A stretch of DNA of 64,000 nucleotides from Legionella norrlandica (GCF_000770585.1 NZ_JNCF01000002.1:1-64000); one strand, 5' to 3'; positions 27,907 through 38,393 are shown, counted from the first letter of the stretch. The notes: generated from the sequence alone by a model not told the origin. Translations and numbers: made by a program.

Positions 27907-28539
27907 TTACAAATTTTTATCTGTGTATTCACAAAGATCAACAATTAAACACCCCTTGCAATGTGGTTTACGTGCTGTGCATACATAGCGCCCATGCAAT
28001 ATTAACCAATGATGGGCATCATGCAGGAATTCAGAGGGTATTTTTTTTAGTAGTTCTTTTTCAACCGCTAGAGGTGTATTCCCTTTTGCAATTCCTATTC
28101 GATTGGCAACTCTAAAAATATGGGTATCAACGGCTATGGTCGCTTGTCCAAATGCTGTATTCAAAATTACATTCGCAGTTTTTCGTCCAACACCCGGTAA
28201 TGCCTCTAAGGATTCTCTTTGTTTGGGAACTTCTCCATGATATTTTTCAATAAGTATTGCACAAGCTTTAATAATATTTTGTGCTTTGCTGTTAAATAGG
28301 CCTATGGATTTGATGTACTCTTTTAATCGATCTAGCCCTAATTCTAAGAAACCTTGAGGTGTATTAGCGACCTCGAATAATTTAGCTGTGGCTTTATTGA
28401 CACTGACGTCGGTAGCTTGAGCTGAAAGTATGACGGCAATTAACAGCTCGAAGGTAGAGTTGTATTTCAATTCAGTAGTGGGATGAGGATTATGCTTGCG
28501 AAAACGTTTGAAAATTTCTTGGCATTTTTGTTTATTCAT
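27907..28539 (-). CDS. nth: Endonuclease III
   Basis: DNA glycosylase/AP lyase that removes oxidised pyrimidines. 210 residues, E. coli size. The helix-hairpin-helix is [14 protein letters not shown] with the catalytic Lys in GRKTAN; the catalytic Asp is in AVDTHIFRV. The C-terminal iron-sulfur cluster cysteines are C-x6-C-x2-C-x5-C ([17 protein letters not shown]). It overlaps rsxB by 8 bases; the metG-rsxB-nth cluster is a plausible operon. Confidence 0.96.
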   Translation of the reverse strand: MNKQKCQEIFKRFRKHNPHPTTELKYNSTFELLIAVILSAQATDVSVNKATAKLFEVANTPQGFLELGLDRLKEYIKSIGLFNSKAQNIIKACAILIEKYHGEVPKQRESLEALPGVGRKTANVILNTAFGQATIAVDTHIFRVANRIGIAKGNTPLAVEKELLKKIPSEFLHDAHHWLILHGRYVCTARKPHCKGCLIVDLCEYTDKNL

Positions 28540-29146
28540 GGGATTTTTTCGCTTTCACCCGAGCTAAAGCCTGAAGAATATAATTCTGTTTTGCTTGAAT
28601 GTCTAGAGAACGATCGTGTGAATGAGTTATAAGCCTTGTTTTTTCTCTATAATTTTGTTGTTTTTCATGCTCATTGCGTATTTGACGCATTTGTTTAGCC
28701 TGAAAGCGCTGCCTTGCTAACTCCTTATCATATTCTGTGGTAGGTAAATTAATCATTTCGATACAATCAACAGGGCAAGGTTCTATACATAAACCACATC
28801 CAGTGCATTCATGGGCAATGACCGCATGCATTAATTTGCTACTACCTATAATAGCGTCAACAGGGCAGGCTTTAATACATTTGGTACAACCAATGCACTC
28901 TTCTTCACGTATCATAGCCACTGAGGGAGGACGGGTATTTTCTATTGCCTCTTTTAAATAGGGGGCAGTATCAATGCGCAGCAAATTCCCTAATGCTTCC
29001 ACCGTCTCTACACCTCCAGGTGGGCATTTATTAATAGGGGCTGTGCCTTGAGCTAATGCTTCCGCATAGGGTAAACAACCTGAATAGCCGCATTCACCAC
29101 ACTGGGTTTGAGGTAATAAAGCGTCAATTTCTTTAACAGAAGCCAT
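28532..29146 (-). CDS. rsxB: RnfB/RsxB-type ferredoxin
   Basis: 204 residues. A Fe-S domain near the start has the cysteines of CGECGYSGC, then two ferredoxin-type 4Fe-4S motifs follow ([14 protein letters not shown] near 95-108 and [14 protein letters not shown] near 125-138). It lacks the N-terminal membrane anchor of full RnfB and has a basic, helical tail. No other rnf/rsx genes are adjacent, so it may supply electrons alone or to a distant complex. Preceded by metG (1-base overlap) and followed by nth, the usual neighbour of rnf genes. Confidence 0.85.
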   Translation of the reverse strand: MASVKEIDALLPQTQCGECGYSGCLPYAEALAQGTAPINKCPPGGVETVEALGNLLRIDTAPYLKEAIENTRPPSVAMIREEECIGCTKCIKACPVDAIIGSSKLMHAVIAHECTGCGLCIEPCPVDCIEMINLPTTEYDKELARQRFQAKQMRQIRNEHEKQQNYREKTRLITHSHDRSLDIQAKQNYILQALARVKAKKSHE

Positions 29147-31158
29147 TATTTCACCTTCATACCGGGAAGCGCCCCTGCATCTGGTTGTAATAAGTAAATT
29201 CCTTGACCATCTCCTGCAGCTAATACCATACCTTCTGATACACCAAATCTCATGGTGCGTGGTGCTAAATTAGCGACCATTACAGTCAAACGTCCAATCA
29301 ATTCTTCAGCATCGTATGCATTCTTAATCCCAGCAAAAACTTGTTTTTGAGTATCACCTAGATCCAGGCTTAAGCGCATTAATTTATCGGCACCTTCTAC
29401 GGGCTCTGCGTTGATAATCTTGGCTATACGTAAATCAATCTTGGCGAAATCTTCGATGCTGATTAAATTATCAGTGTTCCCTGATTTGCTTTCTTTCGCG
29501 GGTATGCTCATTAAGGATTCCTTACTTTGAGCCAACATGGCTTCAATTTTCTCTTTTTCTACTCTGACCAATAGAGGTTGAAAGTCATTAATTGTATGAT
29601 TCAAGAGGGGCTCATTAATGGAGCTCCAGGTTAAGGGGGCTGAGTTTAAAAATTGTTCTGCTGCTTTTGCCATCATTGGCAGGACTGGTTTTAAATAAGT
29701 GATTAAAATACGAAATAAATTGAGTCCCATTGTGCATATGGTATGCACATCAGCCAGTCGTGTTTCATCTTTAGCTAATACCCAAGGTTTATTAGCATCA
29801 ATGTATTGGTTAACTTTATCGGCACAATCCATAATTTGTCTTATTGCTCGTGCATAATCTCTCGAAACAAATGCTTCAATTATTGATTCTCTTACGCTAA
29901 CCAGGTCATTATATAGTTTCGGATCACTTAACTCTTGACTTAGGCGATTATCAAAGCGCTTATTGATGAATCCTGCACATCGGCTGGCAATATTGACCAC
30001 TTTGCCCACTAGATCTGCATTAACTCTATTGATAAAGTCATCAAAATTCAAATCCAAATCATCGACTCGCCCATTCAGTTTCGCTGCGAAGTAATAACGT
30101 AAGTACTCAGGGTGCAAGTGTTTCAGATAAGTTCGCGCTTCAATGAAAGTGCCGCGAGATTTGGACATTTTCTGTCCTTCTACTGTTAGAAAGCCGTGAG
30201 TATAAACTGCAGTAGGTGTTCTATAACCACTAGCAGCTAGCATGGCAGGCCAAAATAAGGCATGAAAATAAACGATATCCTTGCCAACAAAATGATACAA
30301 TTCTGTTTTCGAATCTTTATTCCAAAATTCAGCAAAAGAAACGCCGTGTGCATCACAATATTTTTTGAAACTGGCCATATAGCCAATAGGGGCATCCAGC
30401 CAGACATAAAAATATTTATCACGGAGGCCAGGTATAGGAAAGCCAAAATATGGGGCATCGCGAGAAATATCCCATTGTTTTAGGCCAGCCTCAAACCATT
30501 CCCTTAGCTTATTAGTTACTTCTGTTTGTAAGTGACCTGTCATCGTCCAATTTTTTAATAGTTCTTCATAGCGTGGCAAATCAAAAAAATAATGTTCTGA
30601 TTCTTTTTCTATAGGTTTTGCGCCAGAAATAACAGAAGCAGGGTTAATTAAATCCGTTGGAGAATAGGTTCCGCCACACACTTCACAATTATCACCGTAT
30701 TGATCGGCTGCGCCACATTTAGGACAAGTGCCTTTAACATACCTATCCGGCAAAAACATCTGTTTAACTGGGTCATAAAATTGGCGAATTGTTTTTTTGA
30801 CTATATCGCCATTTTCTTGCAACTGTTCGTAAATGCTTGTTGCCAAGGTTTGATTTTCAGGTGAATGAGTCGTGTGATAACAATCATAATCTATAGCAAA
30901 GGCTTTAAAATCACGTTCATGGCTGAGTTTGATTTCAGTGGTTAATGCTTCTGGAGTGATCCCCATCTGTTCTGCTTTTAACATAATTGGGGTGCCATGA
31001 GCATCATCGCCGCAAACACTAATGCATAGAATATCCAACATCTTGTGAGTGCGAACCCAAATATCTGTTTGAATGTGTTCAACCAAATGCCCCAAATGCA
31101 AATGCCCATTGGCATAGGGAAGAGCGCTGGTCACTAACATTTTACGTTCATTTGTCAT
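29146..31158 (-). CDS. metG: Methionyl-tRNA synthetase
   Basis: Charges tRNA-Met. 670 residues. The class I HIGH motif appears as HLGH in [16 protein letters not shown] (about 14-29), the zinc-knuckle cysteines are [19 protein letters not shown] (about 143-161), and the KMSKS loop is [12 protein letters not shown]. The C-terminal EMAP-type tRNA-binding domain starts near residue 570 ([20 protein letters not shown]). The protein is intact. It shares one base with rsxB. Confidence 0.97.
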   Translation of the reverse strand: MTNERKMLVTSALPYANGHLHLGHLVEHIQTDIWVRTHKMLDILCISVCGDDAHGTPIMLKAEQMGITPEALTTEIKLSHERDFKAFAIDYDCYHTTHSPENQTLATSIYEQLQENGDIVKKTIRQFYDPVKQMFLPDRYVKGTCPKCGAADQYGDNCEVCGGTYSPTDLINPASVISGAKPIEKESEHYFFDLPRYEELLKNWTMTGHLQTEVTNKLREWFEAGLKQWDISRDAPYFGFPIPGLRDKYFYVWLDAPIGYMASFKKYCDAHGVSFAEFWNKDSKTELYHFVGKDIVYFHALFWPAMLAASGYRTPTAVYTHGFLTVEGQKMSKSRGTFIEARTYLKHLHPEYLRYYFAAKLNGRVDDLDLNFDDFINRVNADLVGKVVNIASRCAGFINKRFDNRLSQELSDPKLYNDLVSVRESIIEAFVSRDYARAIRQIMDCADKVNQYIDANKPWVLAKDETRLADVHTICTMGLNLFRILITYLKPVLPMMAKAAEQFLNSAPLTWSSINEPLLNHTINDFQPLLVRVEKEKIEAMLAQSKESLMSIPAKESKSGNTDNLISIEDFAKIDLRIAKIINAEPVEGADKLMRLSLDLGDTQKQVFAGIKNAYDAEELIGRLTVMVANLAPRTMRFGVSEGMVLAAGDGQGIYLLQPDAGALPGMKVK

Positions 31159-31438
31159 AACTATAGGATACCTACCATGATATAAAACGACTAATTATAA
31201 CGCAAAGATGATGCAAATGCTGCAATGAGAGCTAGGTTTTTGTTTAGTTAAAAAAATGTAAATTATTTAAACAGAAGGTGGGCTAGTTTCATTCTTTGAT
31301 ATAGTAATTAAAAAGATTATTTTTCCAGACAATCTATCTCGAAAAAGAGTATTAATTAAATGTTTATAATATTTATGAGGTACTATAATTTACATATAAC
31401 ATAATAAATTTGTGTATAACTCAATATGGTAATGTAAT

Positions 31439-32308
31439 ATGGCAGAAGATCCAAAATCTAAAACACAAACTCCACCGACTACCAAACCTGCGGGGCCGAG
31501 TTCTCCAAATCCAGGGTCAGACTCCCAGACTCAAGGGCCAAGTTCTCAACAGGGTACTCTAGGCAAAATAGGTAGTGCTCTGGGGAAGGGGGTAGGTAAA
31601 ATAGCTGAAAAATTTGGTAATCAGCTAAAAGCCAATGCAGGTCAAGCCAGCCCAGGAAATGAAAAAAAAGATGATAAAAAAGAAGAAGATAAGGCTGCTA
31701 AAAATGTCCAGGAGATGCTTGAAAATTATATGAAATTGGTTGAGCAAATTCAAAGCTTTCTCAATTCCCCTTTTGTTTATCTGGGCAATAAAATTAAAGA
31801 AGGTGCCCAGTCTCTTGTAGACAAGGCGTTCGAGAGTGTTAAAAGTAAATCTGCAAAAGATGATAAAGCGGAGGAAGACCTGGTAGATGATAAAAAGCAA
31901 ACTCAGGAAGCTCAGCGAGATAAGCAAGTTAAACAAGATGCCGGAGATGCAAAAGCGAAAGAACTGGGTTCGTCAAATCCAAAACCGGAAGACTCAGACT
32001 CATCTTCATCACAAACACAAAGTTCAAATACACCAACCCCAACGCCAACAACCTCCCAAACTTCGGAGACAGACGATACGCAAAACTTAGATACAACAAG
32101 TAGCCAAACTTCAGAAACGCAAGAAACACAAAGTTCTGATACAACTGATATGAGTCCTCCACCCGATACCAATAATGGCCCTCCATCTTTTGATGATGTC
32201 AGCTCTAACTATGACAGCGCTTCAAGCAGTGTTAATGGTAGTGGCTCACAATCACCTGGCTCAGATGTCAGTTCAGATGTGGAGTCCGGTCCATCGATGG
32301 ATATGTAA
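31439..32308 (+). CDS. Low-complexity, amphipathic-segment protein; candidate Dot/Icm substrate
   Basis: 289 residues. Residues 1-38 are Pro/Ser/Gln-rich. Residues 39-68 form a Gly/Lys-rich amphipathic stretch (GKIGSALGKGVGKIAEKFG) resembling membrane-active helices. Residues 72-175 are Lys/Asp/Glu-rich helix with one hydrophobic turn (SFLNSPFVYLGN). Residues 180-289 are Ser/Thr/Asp/Gln low complexity with SSQTSET repeats. No domain is recognised. A Legionella effector of this neighbourhood (Lpg2844 by memory) has comparable character, but I could not check. It ends with a hairpin and a dispersed repeat, and is convergent with guaC. Confidence 0.6.
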   Translation: MAEDPKSKTQTPPTTKPAGPSSPNPGSDSQTQGPSSQQGTLGKIGSALGKGVGKIAEKFGNQLKANAGQASPGNEKKDDKKEEDKAAKNVQEMLENYMKLVEQIQSFLNSPFVYLGNKIKEGAQSLVDKAFESVKSKSAKDDKAEEDLVDDKKQTQEAQRDKQVKQDAGDAKAKELGSSNPKPEDSDSSSSQTQSSNTPTPTPTTSQTSETDDTQNLDTTSSQTSETQETQSSDTTDMSPPPDTNNGPPSFDDVSSNYDSASSSVNGSGSQSPGSDVSSDVESGPSMDM

Positions 32309-32315
32309 AAAGTAC

Positions 32316-32346
32316 CTCTCCATGTTAGTGTTATGAACATGGAGAG
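32316..32346 (+). terminator. Perfect 11-bp hairpin after the low-complexity gene
   Basis: Arms ctctccatgtt (32316-32326) and aacatggagag (32336-32346), loop of 9. There is no T-run, but it lies directly after the stop. Probable transcript end. Confidence 0.5.
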
Positions 32347-32385
32347 TGTGCAAAAATAGATTTCTTCTGAAGCCCTACTACCATG

Positions 32386-32493
32386 GAAAATTGCGTCGAT
32401 ACGGTTGCTCGAATCCTCAGATACTAACGTGTATACTGAGGTTCTGTGCTTTGCCTCCTTGCACTTCCCTCATTGCAGCGAGTTTGAAAGATG
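32386..32493. repeat. Dispersed inverted-repeat element, copy B
   Basis: Shares the interior blocks gtcgatacgg, tgctcgaatcctca and ctaacgtgta with copy A (9052-9192) in the same orientation, and ends with the degenerate gagtttgaaagatg. The left terminal repeat of copy A is missing here. It lies between convergent genes. Confidence 0.6.
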
Positions 32494-32534
32494 TCCAAAA
32501 TCCAGTAATATATTAGCTCACCAAGAATTGTGAT

Positions 32535-33548
32535 TTATCGCTCCAATAACTTGTGTGGTAAGCTTTCTATACGTCCTGCTTGGGTAACAAGGACATAATT
32601 TAATTTTCTTTGCAGTTCACTAATAGAGTCTGAGCCAGCATAAGTAAGGCCTGAACGTAATCCGCCCACTATATCGGCAATAATGGCGTCAGGATTATCT
32701 TTAAACGGCACCTCAGTAGCAACGCCTTCAGCAGTTTTCCATTCTTGCATTTGCCCTAGGAATTCTTCTTGAGCTTCACGGGATGCCATACCTCTATATC
32801 GTTTGACTTTAGTTCCATCATCCTTTTGAATGACTTCTCCTGGAGTAGGGGTAGAACCAGCTAACATACCTCCTATCATGACAAAGTCAGCGCCAAAAGC
32901 TAATGCTTTGACAATGTCACCTGATGTTTTTATCCCTCCGTCGGCGACTATAGATCGATCAGCTCGAGAGCAATCTTGGATGCAGGTCAGCATAGGAACG
33001 CCGAAGCCGGTTTTAATTCTTGTACTACAGACCGAACCACCGCCAATTCCAGCCTTAATAATATCAGCACCGCAAGAGGCAAGATAATCTGCCCCTGCAT
33101 AAGTAGCCACATTTCCTGCCATGATGCAGCGGCTTCCTAATAATTGCCGCAAGCTTTTTAAAGTTTTACCTACGTATTTGGCATGAGCGTGTGCGACATC
33201 AATACAAAAGAAATCGGCTCCGGCATCTCGCAATGCTTCAGCTCGTTGTAATTCTGTTTCAGTACAACCCACAGATACAAAAACTTGGCCTTTGCATTGT
33301 TTAAATTCTTTTATATTGTCTTCTATGGTCATAAACCGATGTAAAGCGCCTATTGCCCCTTTACTGTGCATGAAATTAGCCATACCACTTTCTGTAATTG
33401 TGTCCATATTGGCACTAATAATAGGAAGATCTAAAGCTAGCTTCCCTAATCTGTCTGTATTGCTAATTGCAACAACTCGTCTTGATTCATGATGGTTATA
33501 TGATGGAACTAGTAGGACATCATCAAAGGTGATCGCTTGATCGGTCAT
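32535..33548 (-). CDS. guaC: GMP reductase
   Basis: Reduces GMP to IMP with NADPH. 337 residues in a TIM barrel. The active-site Cys is in GIGGGSVCSTRIKTGFGVP, as in GuaC and IMP dehydrogenase. It lacks the CBS domains that mark GuaB, and the length fits GuaC. FDDVLLVPSYNH opens the protein. It follows the PIN-PhoH gene by 23 bases. Confidence 0.94.
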   Translation of the reverse strand: MTDQAITFDDVLLVPSYNHHESRRVVAISNTDRLGKLALDLPIISANMDTITESGMANFMHSKGAIGALHRFMTIEDNIKEFKQCKGQVFVSVGCTETELQRAEALRDAGADFFCIDVAHAHAKYVGKTLKSLRQLLGSRCIMAGNVATYAGADYLASCGADIIKAGIGGGSVCSTRIKTGFGVPMLTCIQDCSRADRSIVADGGIKTSGDIVKALAFGADFVMIGGMLAGSTPTPGEVIQKDDGTKVKRYRGMASREAQEEFLGQMQEWKTAEGVATEVPFKDNPDAIIADIVGGLRSGLTYAGSDSISELQRKLNYVLVTQAGRIESLPHKLLER

Positions 33549-33571
33549 TTTAAATCCTCGTAAAACAAGTA

Positions 33572-34972
33572 TTATAAATGCTCTGCTGCATAAAATGCTA
33601 GTCTTGAGCGCTCTCCGCGGGTTAAAGTCATATGAGCACTGTGTTCCCAGTTTTTGAACCGATCTACGGCAAAGGTTAATCCAGAAGTAGTTTCAGTTAA
33701 ATAAGGAGTGTCAATTTGTTTGATATCTCCTAAACAAATAATTTTACTGCCAGGACCAGCTCTTGTGACTAGAGTTTTTATCTGTTTGGATGTAAGGTTT
33801 TGTGCCTCATCAATAATGATGTAACGATTTAAAAAAGTTCTCCCCCGCATAAAATTTAATGAACGAATTTTAATTTTATTTTGCAATAAATCTTGCGTTG
33901 CCCCTCGTCCAAAACTACCGCCTACTTGTGAACTATGAAGTACCTCAAGATTGTCCATTAAGGCTCCCATCCAGGGGGTCATTTTTTCTTCTTCCGTACC
34001 AGGTAAGAAGCCAATGTCTTCTCCAACAGGAATAGTGACTCTTGTCATTAATATTTCGCTGTAGCGACTTTGATCCATGACTTGGGTTAGGCCGGCTGCA
34101 ATGGTTAATAATGTTTTTCCTGTCCCTGCTGAACCTTGTAAGGTTACAAAATCAATTTCCGGATCAAGTAGTAAGTTTAGAGAAAAATTTTGCTCACGGT
34201 TTCTCGCAGTAATCCCCCAGACAGAGTGTTTGGGCTGAGTATAGTCGCGTATTAATTGCACTACGGCATTATTCCCGTCAATTTTTTTGACTACAGCTTG
34301 GAATTGATCATCTTCAGTGCTGAGGCAATCATTTGGATTCCATTGGTTTACCAAAGGACCTGTTATCTTATAAAAAGTTTTGCCACTTTCTTGCCAAGAG
34401 CCGATATCTTTAGCATGAGTATCCCAGAAATTATTGTCTAAAATATGCAGGCCGCGATGAAGTAAGTTGACATCATCAAGTACTTGGTCATTATAATAAT
34501 CTTCAGCATGTATACCCAGTATTCCCGCTTTTATGCGTAAGTTGATGTCTTTAGAAATTATGATAACTTGTTTTTGACCATGATATTTTTTTTGCAAGCC
34601 TAAAGCCGTAGCTAAGATTGTATTGTCTACCTTATGACCTGGTAGAGTCGAAGGCACCACTTGATCAAATTCATCCGTTTGAAAAAATAACCTCCCACTG
34701 CTTTTATTGCTGCTGTTGCTTATATAAGAGGGAATAGGTAGCCCTGAGACAATTTGATCATGGGTAGCGTTACTCATTAGTTCTACTAGCATTCTGTTGG
34801 TTTGCCTAACGTTTCGGGCTAATTCTGAGGTGCCTGTTTTATGGCTATCCAATTCTTCAAGGACTACCATAGGCAAGTAGATGTCGTGTTCGTCGAAATG
34901 GTAAATAGCAGTTGGATCGTGCATCAAAATATTAGTATCAAGTACGAACAGCTTGGTATTGGTATTATCCAT
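33572..34972 (-). CDS. PIN-PhoH fusion protein (PhoH2-like)
   Basis: 466 residues. An N-terminal PIN domain (VLDTNILMHDP near residues 10-20, with later acidic residues) is fused to a PhoH ATPase. Walker A is LQGSAGTGKTLLT (about 278-290), Walker B is IIIDEAQNLT, and arginine-finger-like segments follow. PhoH2 proteins are RNA helicase-RNase fusions in other bacteria; the role here is inferred from the domains. It may be cotranscribed with guaC. Confidence 0.9.
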   Translation of the reverse strand: MDNTNTKLFVLDTNILMHDPTAIYHFDEHDIYLPMVVLEELDSHKTGTSELARNVRQTNRMLVELMSNATHDQIVSGLPIPSYISNSSNKSSGRLFFQTDEFDQVVPSTLPGHKVDNTILATALGLQKKYHGQKQVIIISKDINLRIKAGILGIHAEDYYNDQVLDDVNLLHRGLHILDNNFWDTHAKDIGSWQESGKTFYKITGPLVNQWNPNDCLSTEDDQFQAVVKKIDGNNAVVQLIRDYTQPKHSVWGITARNREQNFSLNLLLDPEIDFVTLQGSAGTGKTLLTIAAGLTQVMDQSRYSEILMTRVTIPVGEDIGFLPGTEEEKMTPWMGALMDNLEVLHSSQVGGSFGRGATQDLLQNKIKIRSLNFMRGRTFLNRYIIIDEAQNLTSKQIKTLVTRAGPGSKIICLGDIKQIDTPYLTETTSGLTFAVDRFKNWEHSAHMTLTRGERSRLAFYAAEHL

Positions 34973-35304
34973 AAGGTCACCTTATCAGCTAAAATATTTC
35001 TTTAGACCTCTTTCGACAAGATATTGCTAACCGTAATTGTTCCACAGCAAGTTTCATAAGAGGTCACTTTAAGTCAAGTAGAATTTATTGCTTTTCTATC
35101 CAGTAATGACAGTTAAATTCCTGAGCCTTAAGTTTTATATTCATTGTGCTGAGGTATCGTAATTCCGTCAAGAATTTCTTAGAGATTGCTAATTAATTCT
35201 GTTAAAAACGAACATGGCTTTCATTTTCTGCAATTGGTTGCACCTGCGTTAAGGAATAGCAATTGTTCTCTATTTTAGCGAATTAATAAACAATTTTCCT
35301 ATTT
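34973..35304. other. Intergenic region between an MFS gene and the PIN-PhoH gene
   Basis: 332 bases holding only the 61-bp inverted-repeat element at 35005-35065 and AT-rich DNA. No gene is seen. Confidence 0.6.
35005..35065. repeat. 61-bp element with GACCTCTT inverted ends
   Basis: Starts GACCTCTTTCGAC and ends with the reverse complement of GACCTCTTATGAAACTTGCT. The first eight bases of the ends are perfect inverted repeats and further pairing is patchy. The end sequence resembles that of the element at 9052. Confidence 0.5.
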
Positions 35305-36504
35305 TTAAATCGCGGCTTCTCCAGAGAGTCGTTCTGTTTTTAACTCTTTATTATTGAAAATAATTAATGTAATCAATGCCATAAAAAATAAAAATAGTCC
35401 AACTGGATAGAGACTATTATGGCTGACTAATCGACCGGAATAAGTTCCAAATGCGGCAAAGCATAGCAATATCAAACTTCGCACTGCAGATGCAGCGCCT
35501 CTATAATCATCAAAGCATTGTAGTGCTCTTGAAGTGGTTGCGCCCCACAGCAGAGCTGAGCTGAGTATGTAAATGCCAATGTCTACAGCATTATAAAATT
35601 GATGTTGACTCCAATGGAAGTATTCCCCAACTAAGAGCATTAGGCTACTTATTAAAGCTAATTGGATTCCTAACGCAATAATTTTATCGATTCCAAATTG
35701 CTTGAATAATCTGGACGCCAGTAAGGAACCGCATACAAATCCCATGGAGGTAACCATGAGTAAAATTCCCATTTTGTCGGGTGCGATATTAGCATTAGAA
35801 TAATAAAATGGCGCCACGGTAAGGAAGCACCATTCCCCACAATTGAGTAATCCAAACAGAGCAATATAGGATATAAATGTTTTATTTTTTACAATTCGAT
35901 TATAGATGTGCAGTTTTTCTCTAAGGCTGAGATTTAGTCTTTTTGGCATGGTAGGATGTTTGGGTAAACACATCATCATTAGGCATAAAATAAAAGAATA
36001 AAATGCAATACAATAAAGATTTGAGCGCCAGCCGTATAATACATCCAGTTTACCTCCCAGGGCTGGGGCAAAAAGAGGAATTACAGCAGTTAGTGTTCCA
36101 ATCCAAGTCATGATACGGGCCCCTTCGTCTTTGGGGAAAAGATCTTGGATCAAAGCCCAGCCCGCTACTGGAACCACTACTGCTCCTGTGCCTTGTAGAA
36201 AGCGGCAGGCCAGTAGAAAATTAATTGAATTGGCTTCTAAACTTAGGATTGAGCCAATAAAAAAAATGAGCATTCCTAGAAATAAAGTTTTCCCTCTGCC
36301 TAATTGATCTGCAATTATTCCCCAAATAAGAACAGTCACGAATTGTCCTATCATGAAGATAGAAATGAGCATTTTTACTTCATTGGATGATGCCGAGAGT
36401 GAATAGGCAATATGTGGTAAACTGGGCAAGAGTATGTCTGTGCCGATTAAAACAAGTATGCAGGAGGCAACAACAATAAAGAGTTGTAGATTCCGAATAA
36501 ACAT
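35305..36504 (-). CDS. MFS transporter, Bcr/CflA drug-efflux family
   Basis: 399 residues with twelve hydrophobic helices. The N-terminus TDILLPSLPHIAYSL and the loop 2-3 motif WGIIADQLGRGKTLFLG (motif A of the MFS), followed by LACRFLQGTGAVVVP (motif C-like for proton-driven exporters), place it in the Bcr/CflA group. Likely a proton-coupled exporter; the substrate is unknown. Monocistronic. Confidence 0.87.
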   Translation of the reverse strand: MFIRNLQLFIVVASCILVLIGTDILLPSLPHIAYSLSASSNEVKMLISIFMIGQFVTVLIWGIIADQLGRGKTLFLGMLIFFIGSILSLEANSINFLLACRFLQGTGAVVVPVAGWALIQDLFPKDEGARIMTWIGTLTAVIPLFAPALGGKLDVLYGWRSNLYCIAFYSFILCLMMMCLPKHPTMPKRLNLSLREKLHIYNRIVKNKTFISYIALFGLLNCGEWCFLTVAPFYYSNANIAPDKMGILLMVTSMGFVCGSLLASRLFKQFGIDKIIALGIQLALISSLMLLVGEYFHWSQHQFYNAVDIGIYILSSALLWGATTSRALQCFDDYRGAASAVRSLILLCFAAFGTYSGRLVSHNSLYPVGLFLFFMALITLIIFNNKELKTERLSGEAAI

Positions 36505-36669
36505 AGAGAACTCGAAAAAGGATGATTTTGAGGGGCTTTGCCCATAGGCATAATAACAAAAATTAATTAAATATTCTATAAAAAGTACTATTTTAGATCA
36601 GAAGATCTTTTACTGGATAAAAATTTTATAGTTAGCCGTAGGTTAGGATTAATCTACGACTAGACGATA

Positions 36670-37131
36670 TTATGCTAGAGATTTCACTGTGTTGAGAACT
36701 TCCTCTACGTGCCCTTTCACATTCACTTTCCGCCATTCGTGCTTCAAAGTACCTGCTTTATCTATAATAAAAGTACTGCGTTCTATTCCTCGAACTTGTT
36801 TGCCGTACATGGATTTCATCTTGATGACATCAAACATTTGGCATAGTTTTTCATCGGTATCACTAATCAGTTCAAAGGGAAAATTTTGCTTGGTTTTGAA
36901 CTGCTCATGAGATTTCAAACTGTCTCGGGAAATCCCAAAAATAGTGGCATGTAAGTCTTTAAATTGCGAATAAGCATCTCTAAAATCTTGACCCTCCGTA
37001 GTGCAACCCGGAGTTGCATCTTTAGGGTAAAAATAAAGTACAACTATTTGTCCTTTATAATCACTAAGATGTCCATGCAGATTGTTAGTAGCAGTGAATT
37101 CAAAATTAGGAACAACTTCACCTATCCTCAT
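36670..37131 (-). CDS. bcp: Thiol peroxidase of the Bcp/PrxQ family
   Basis: 153 residues, thioredoxin fold. The peroxidatic cysteine is in FYPKDATPGCTTEGQDFRD (near residue 47). In E. coli Bcp a second, resolving cysteine follows five residues later (CTVQAC); here it is Gln, so this form is probably single-Cys or uses another partner. It reduces hydrogen peroxide and organic hydroperoxides. Third gene of trhO-smpB-bcp. Confidence 0.9.
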   Translation of the reverse strand: MRIGEVVPNFEFTATNNLHGHLSDYKGQIVVLYFYPKDATPGCTTEGQDFRDAYSQFKDLHATIFGISRDSLKSHEQFKTKQNFPFELISDTDEKLCQMFDVIKMKSMYGKQVRGIERSTFIIDKAGTLKHEWRKVNVKGHVEEVLNTVKSLA

Positions 37132-37144
37132 AAGGCCTCTCTCC

Positions 37145-37615
37145 TTAAGTATTTTTTTTCATTATTCTCGATCGATCTCTTTGCCACTCTCTGTCTTTGA
37201 TAGTATCTCTCTTATCATGTTCTTTTTTTCCTTTGGCAAGAGCGATTTTTATTTTGATTTTATTTTTTTTCCAATACAAAGAAAGGGGGACTATTGTGTA
37301 TCCTTGCCTTTCCACACTACCTATGAGATGGTTTAATTCTTTTTTATTCATTAACAACTTACGTGTCCTTATGGGATCAGGGATAAAATGAGTGGACGCA
37401 GTGGGGAGAGGTTGAATTTGTGCTCCTAACAGAAAAGCTTCCCCATGCTTGATGATCACATGAGAGTCCGATAAGTTAATCTTTCCTGCTCGCAGGCTTT
37501 TCACTTCCCAGCCTTCCAAAACCAAACCTGCTTCGTATTGATCTTCAATAAAATAATTAAAGCCAGCTTTTTTATTTAATGCTATTGTGGAATCTGGATG
37601 TTTCTTGGTGGTCAT
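37145..37615 (-). CDS. smpB: SsrA-binding protein SmpB
   Basis: Brings tmRNA to stalled ribosomes. 156 residues from the ATG at 37615, the family length; an upstream frame extension to 37681 is non-conserved. Signatures: [36 protein letters not shown], and the basic C-terminal tail [20 protein letters not shown], which enters the ribosome. It lies 13 bases after trhO and 13 before bcp. Confidence 0.95.
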   Translation of the reverse strand: MTTKKHPDSTIALNKKAGFNYFIEDQYEAGLVLEGWEVKSLRAGKINLSDSHVIIKHGEAFLLGAQIQPLPTASTHFIPDPIRTRKLLMNKKELNHLIGSVERQGYTIVPLSLYWKKNKIKIKIALAKGKKEHDKRDTIKDREWQRDRSRIMKKNT

Positions 37616-37628
37616 ATTTGATCTAATA

Positions 37629-38393
37629 TTAAGGTAGCTCTCTGTCGTGTTTATAATCCTGAGGTAATTGTGGGTAAACACGTTCTAATTTTTGATCAAC
37701 TGCAACACGGTCATCAAAAACAAAACATTTCCCTTCCCATAGCGATTCGCTTTCAGGAATAGACTCAATATAATTGAGGATACCGTCATGAAGCTGATAA
37801 ACATGTTGAAAACCTAGTTGTTTCATAAAGGCAGTAGTTTTTTCACAACGAATCCCGCCAGTGCAGAACATAGCAATTTTTTTGTCTTTTTTATCACTTA
37901 AATGGCGTTGAACGTAGTCAGGGAATTCTCTGAAATTTTCTATGTTCGGATTAATTGCATTTTTGAAAGTGCCAAGTTGATATTCATAATCGTTACGAGT
38001 ATCTAATAGAATAACGTTAGGATCTTGAATAAACTGATGCCATTCCTCAGCATCTAAATAAGTGCCTTCATTTTTGTTAACGTCAACTTCCGGAACCCCC
38101 ATAGTAACTATTTCTTTACGAAGTTTCACTTTGGCTTTCTCAAAAGGATTTTTGTTATCATAGGTTTCTTTAAAATTCAGGTCAGAGAATCGTGAATCAG
38201 AGCGCAGGTAATGATAAAAAGTATTCATTTGATCTTCTTTCCCTGCAAATCCACCATTAACGCCTTCTTGAGCTAAAAGAATAGTACCTTTTATACCTAT
38301 TTCGTTCATTTTCGCAAGTATAGGTTCTCTCATAGATTCAAAATCATTGAGTGGAACAAATTTATAGAATGATGCAATAATAATTTCTTTCAC
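37629..38393 (-). CDS. trhO: tRNA uridine(34) hydroxylase, rhodanese family (TrhO)
   Basis: Rhodanese-like enzyme that hydroxylates U34 of certain tRNAs. About 255 residues from GTG 38393, which has AGGTAG about 6 bases before it; the in-frame ATG at 38438 adds a poorly conserved extension. The N-terminal domain has [11 protein letters not shown] and the central rhodanese domain has the active-site Cys in [10 protein letters not shown]. The C-terminal [12 protein letters not shown] is conserved. First gene of a unit with smpB and bcp. Confidence 0.88.
   Translation of the reverse strand: MKEIIIASFYKFVPLNDFESMREPILAKMNEIGIKGTILLAQEGVNGGFAGKEDQMNTFYHYLRSDSRFSDLNFKETYDNKNPFEKAKVKLRKEIVTMGVPEVDVNKNEGTYLDAEEWHQFIQDPNVILLDTRNDYEYQLGTFKNAINPNIENFREFPDYVQRHLSDKKDKKIAMFCTGGIRCEKTTAFMKQLGFQHVYQLHDGILNYIESIPESESLWEGKCFVFDDRVAVDQKLERVYPQLPQDYKHDRELP

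Noticed and set aside
31912-32186. Minus-strand frames with Val/Ser-rich and Cys-rich translations
   Set aside because: They are opposite a Ser/Thr/Asp repeat tract, which naturally gives long biased frames in reverse.
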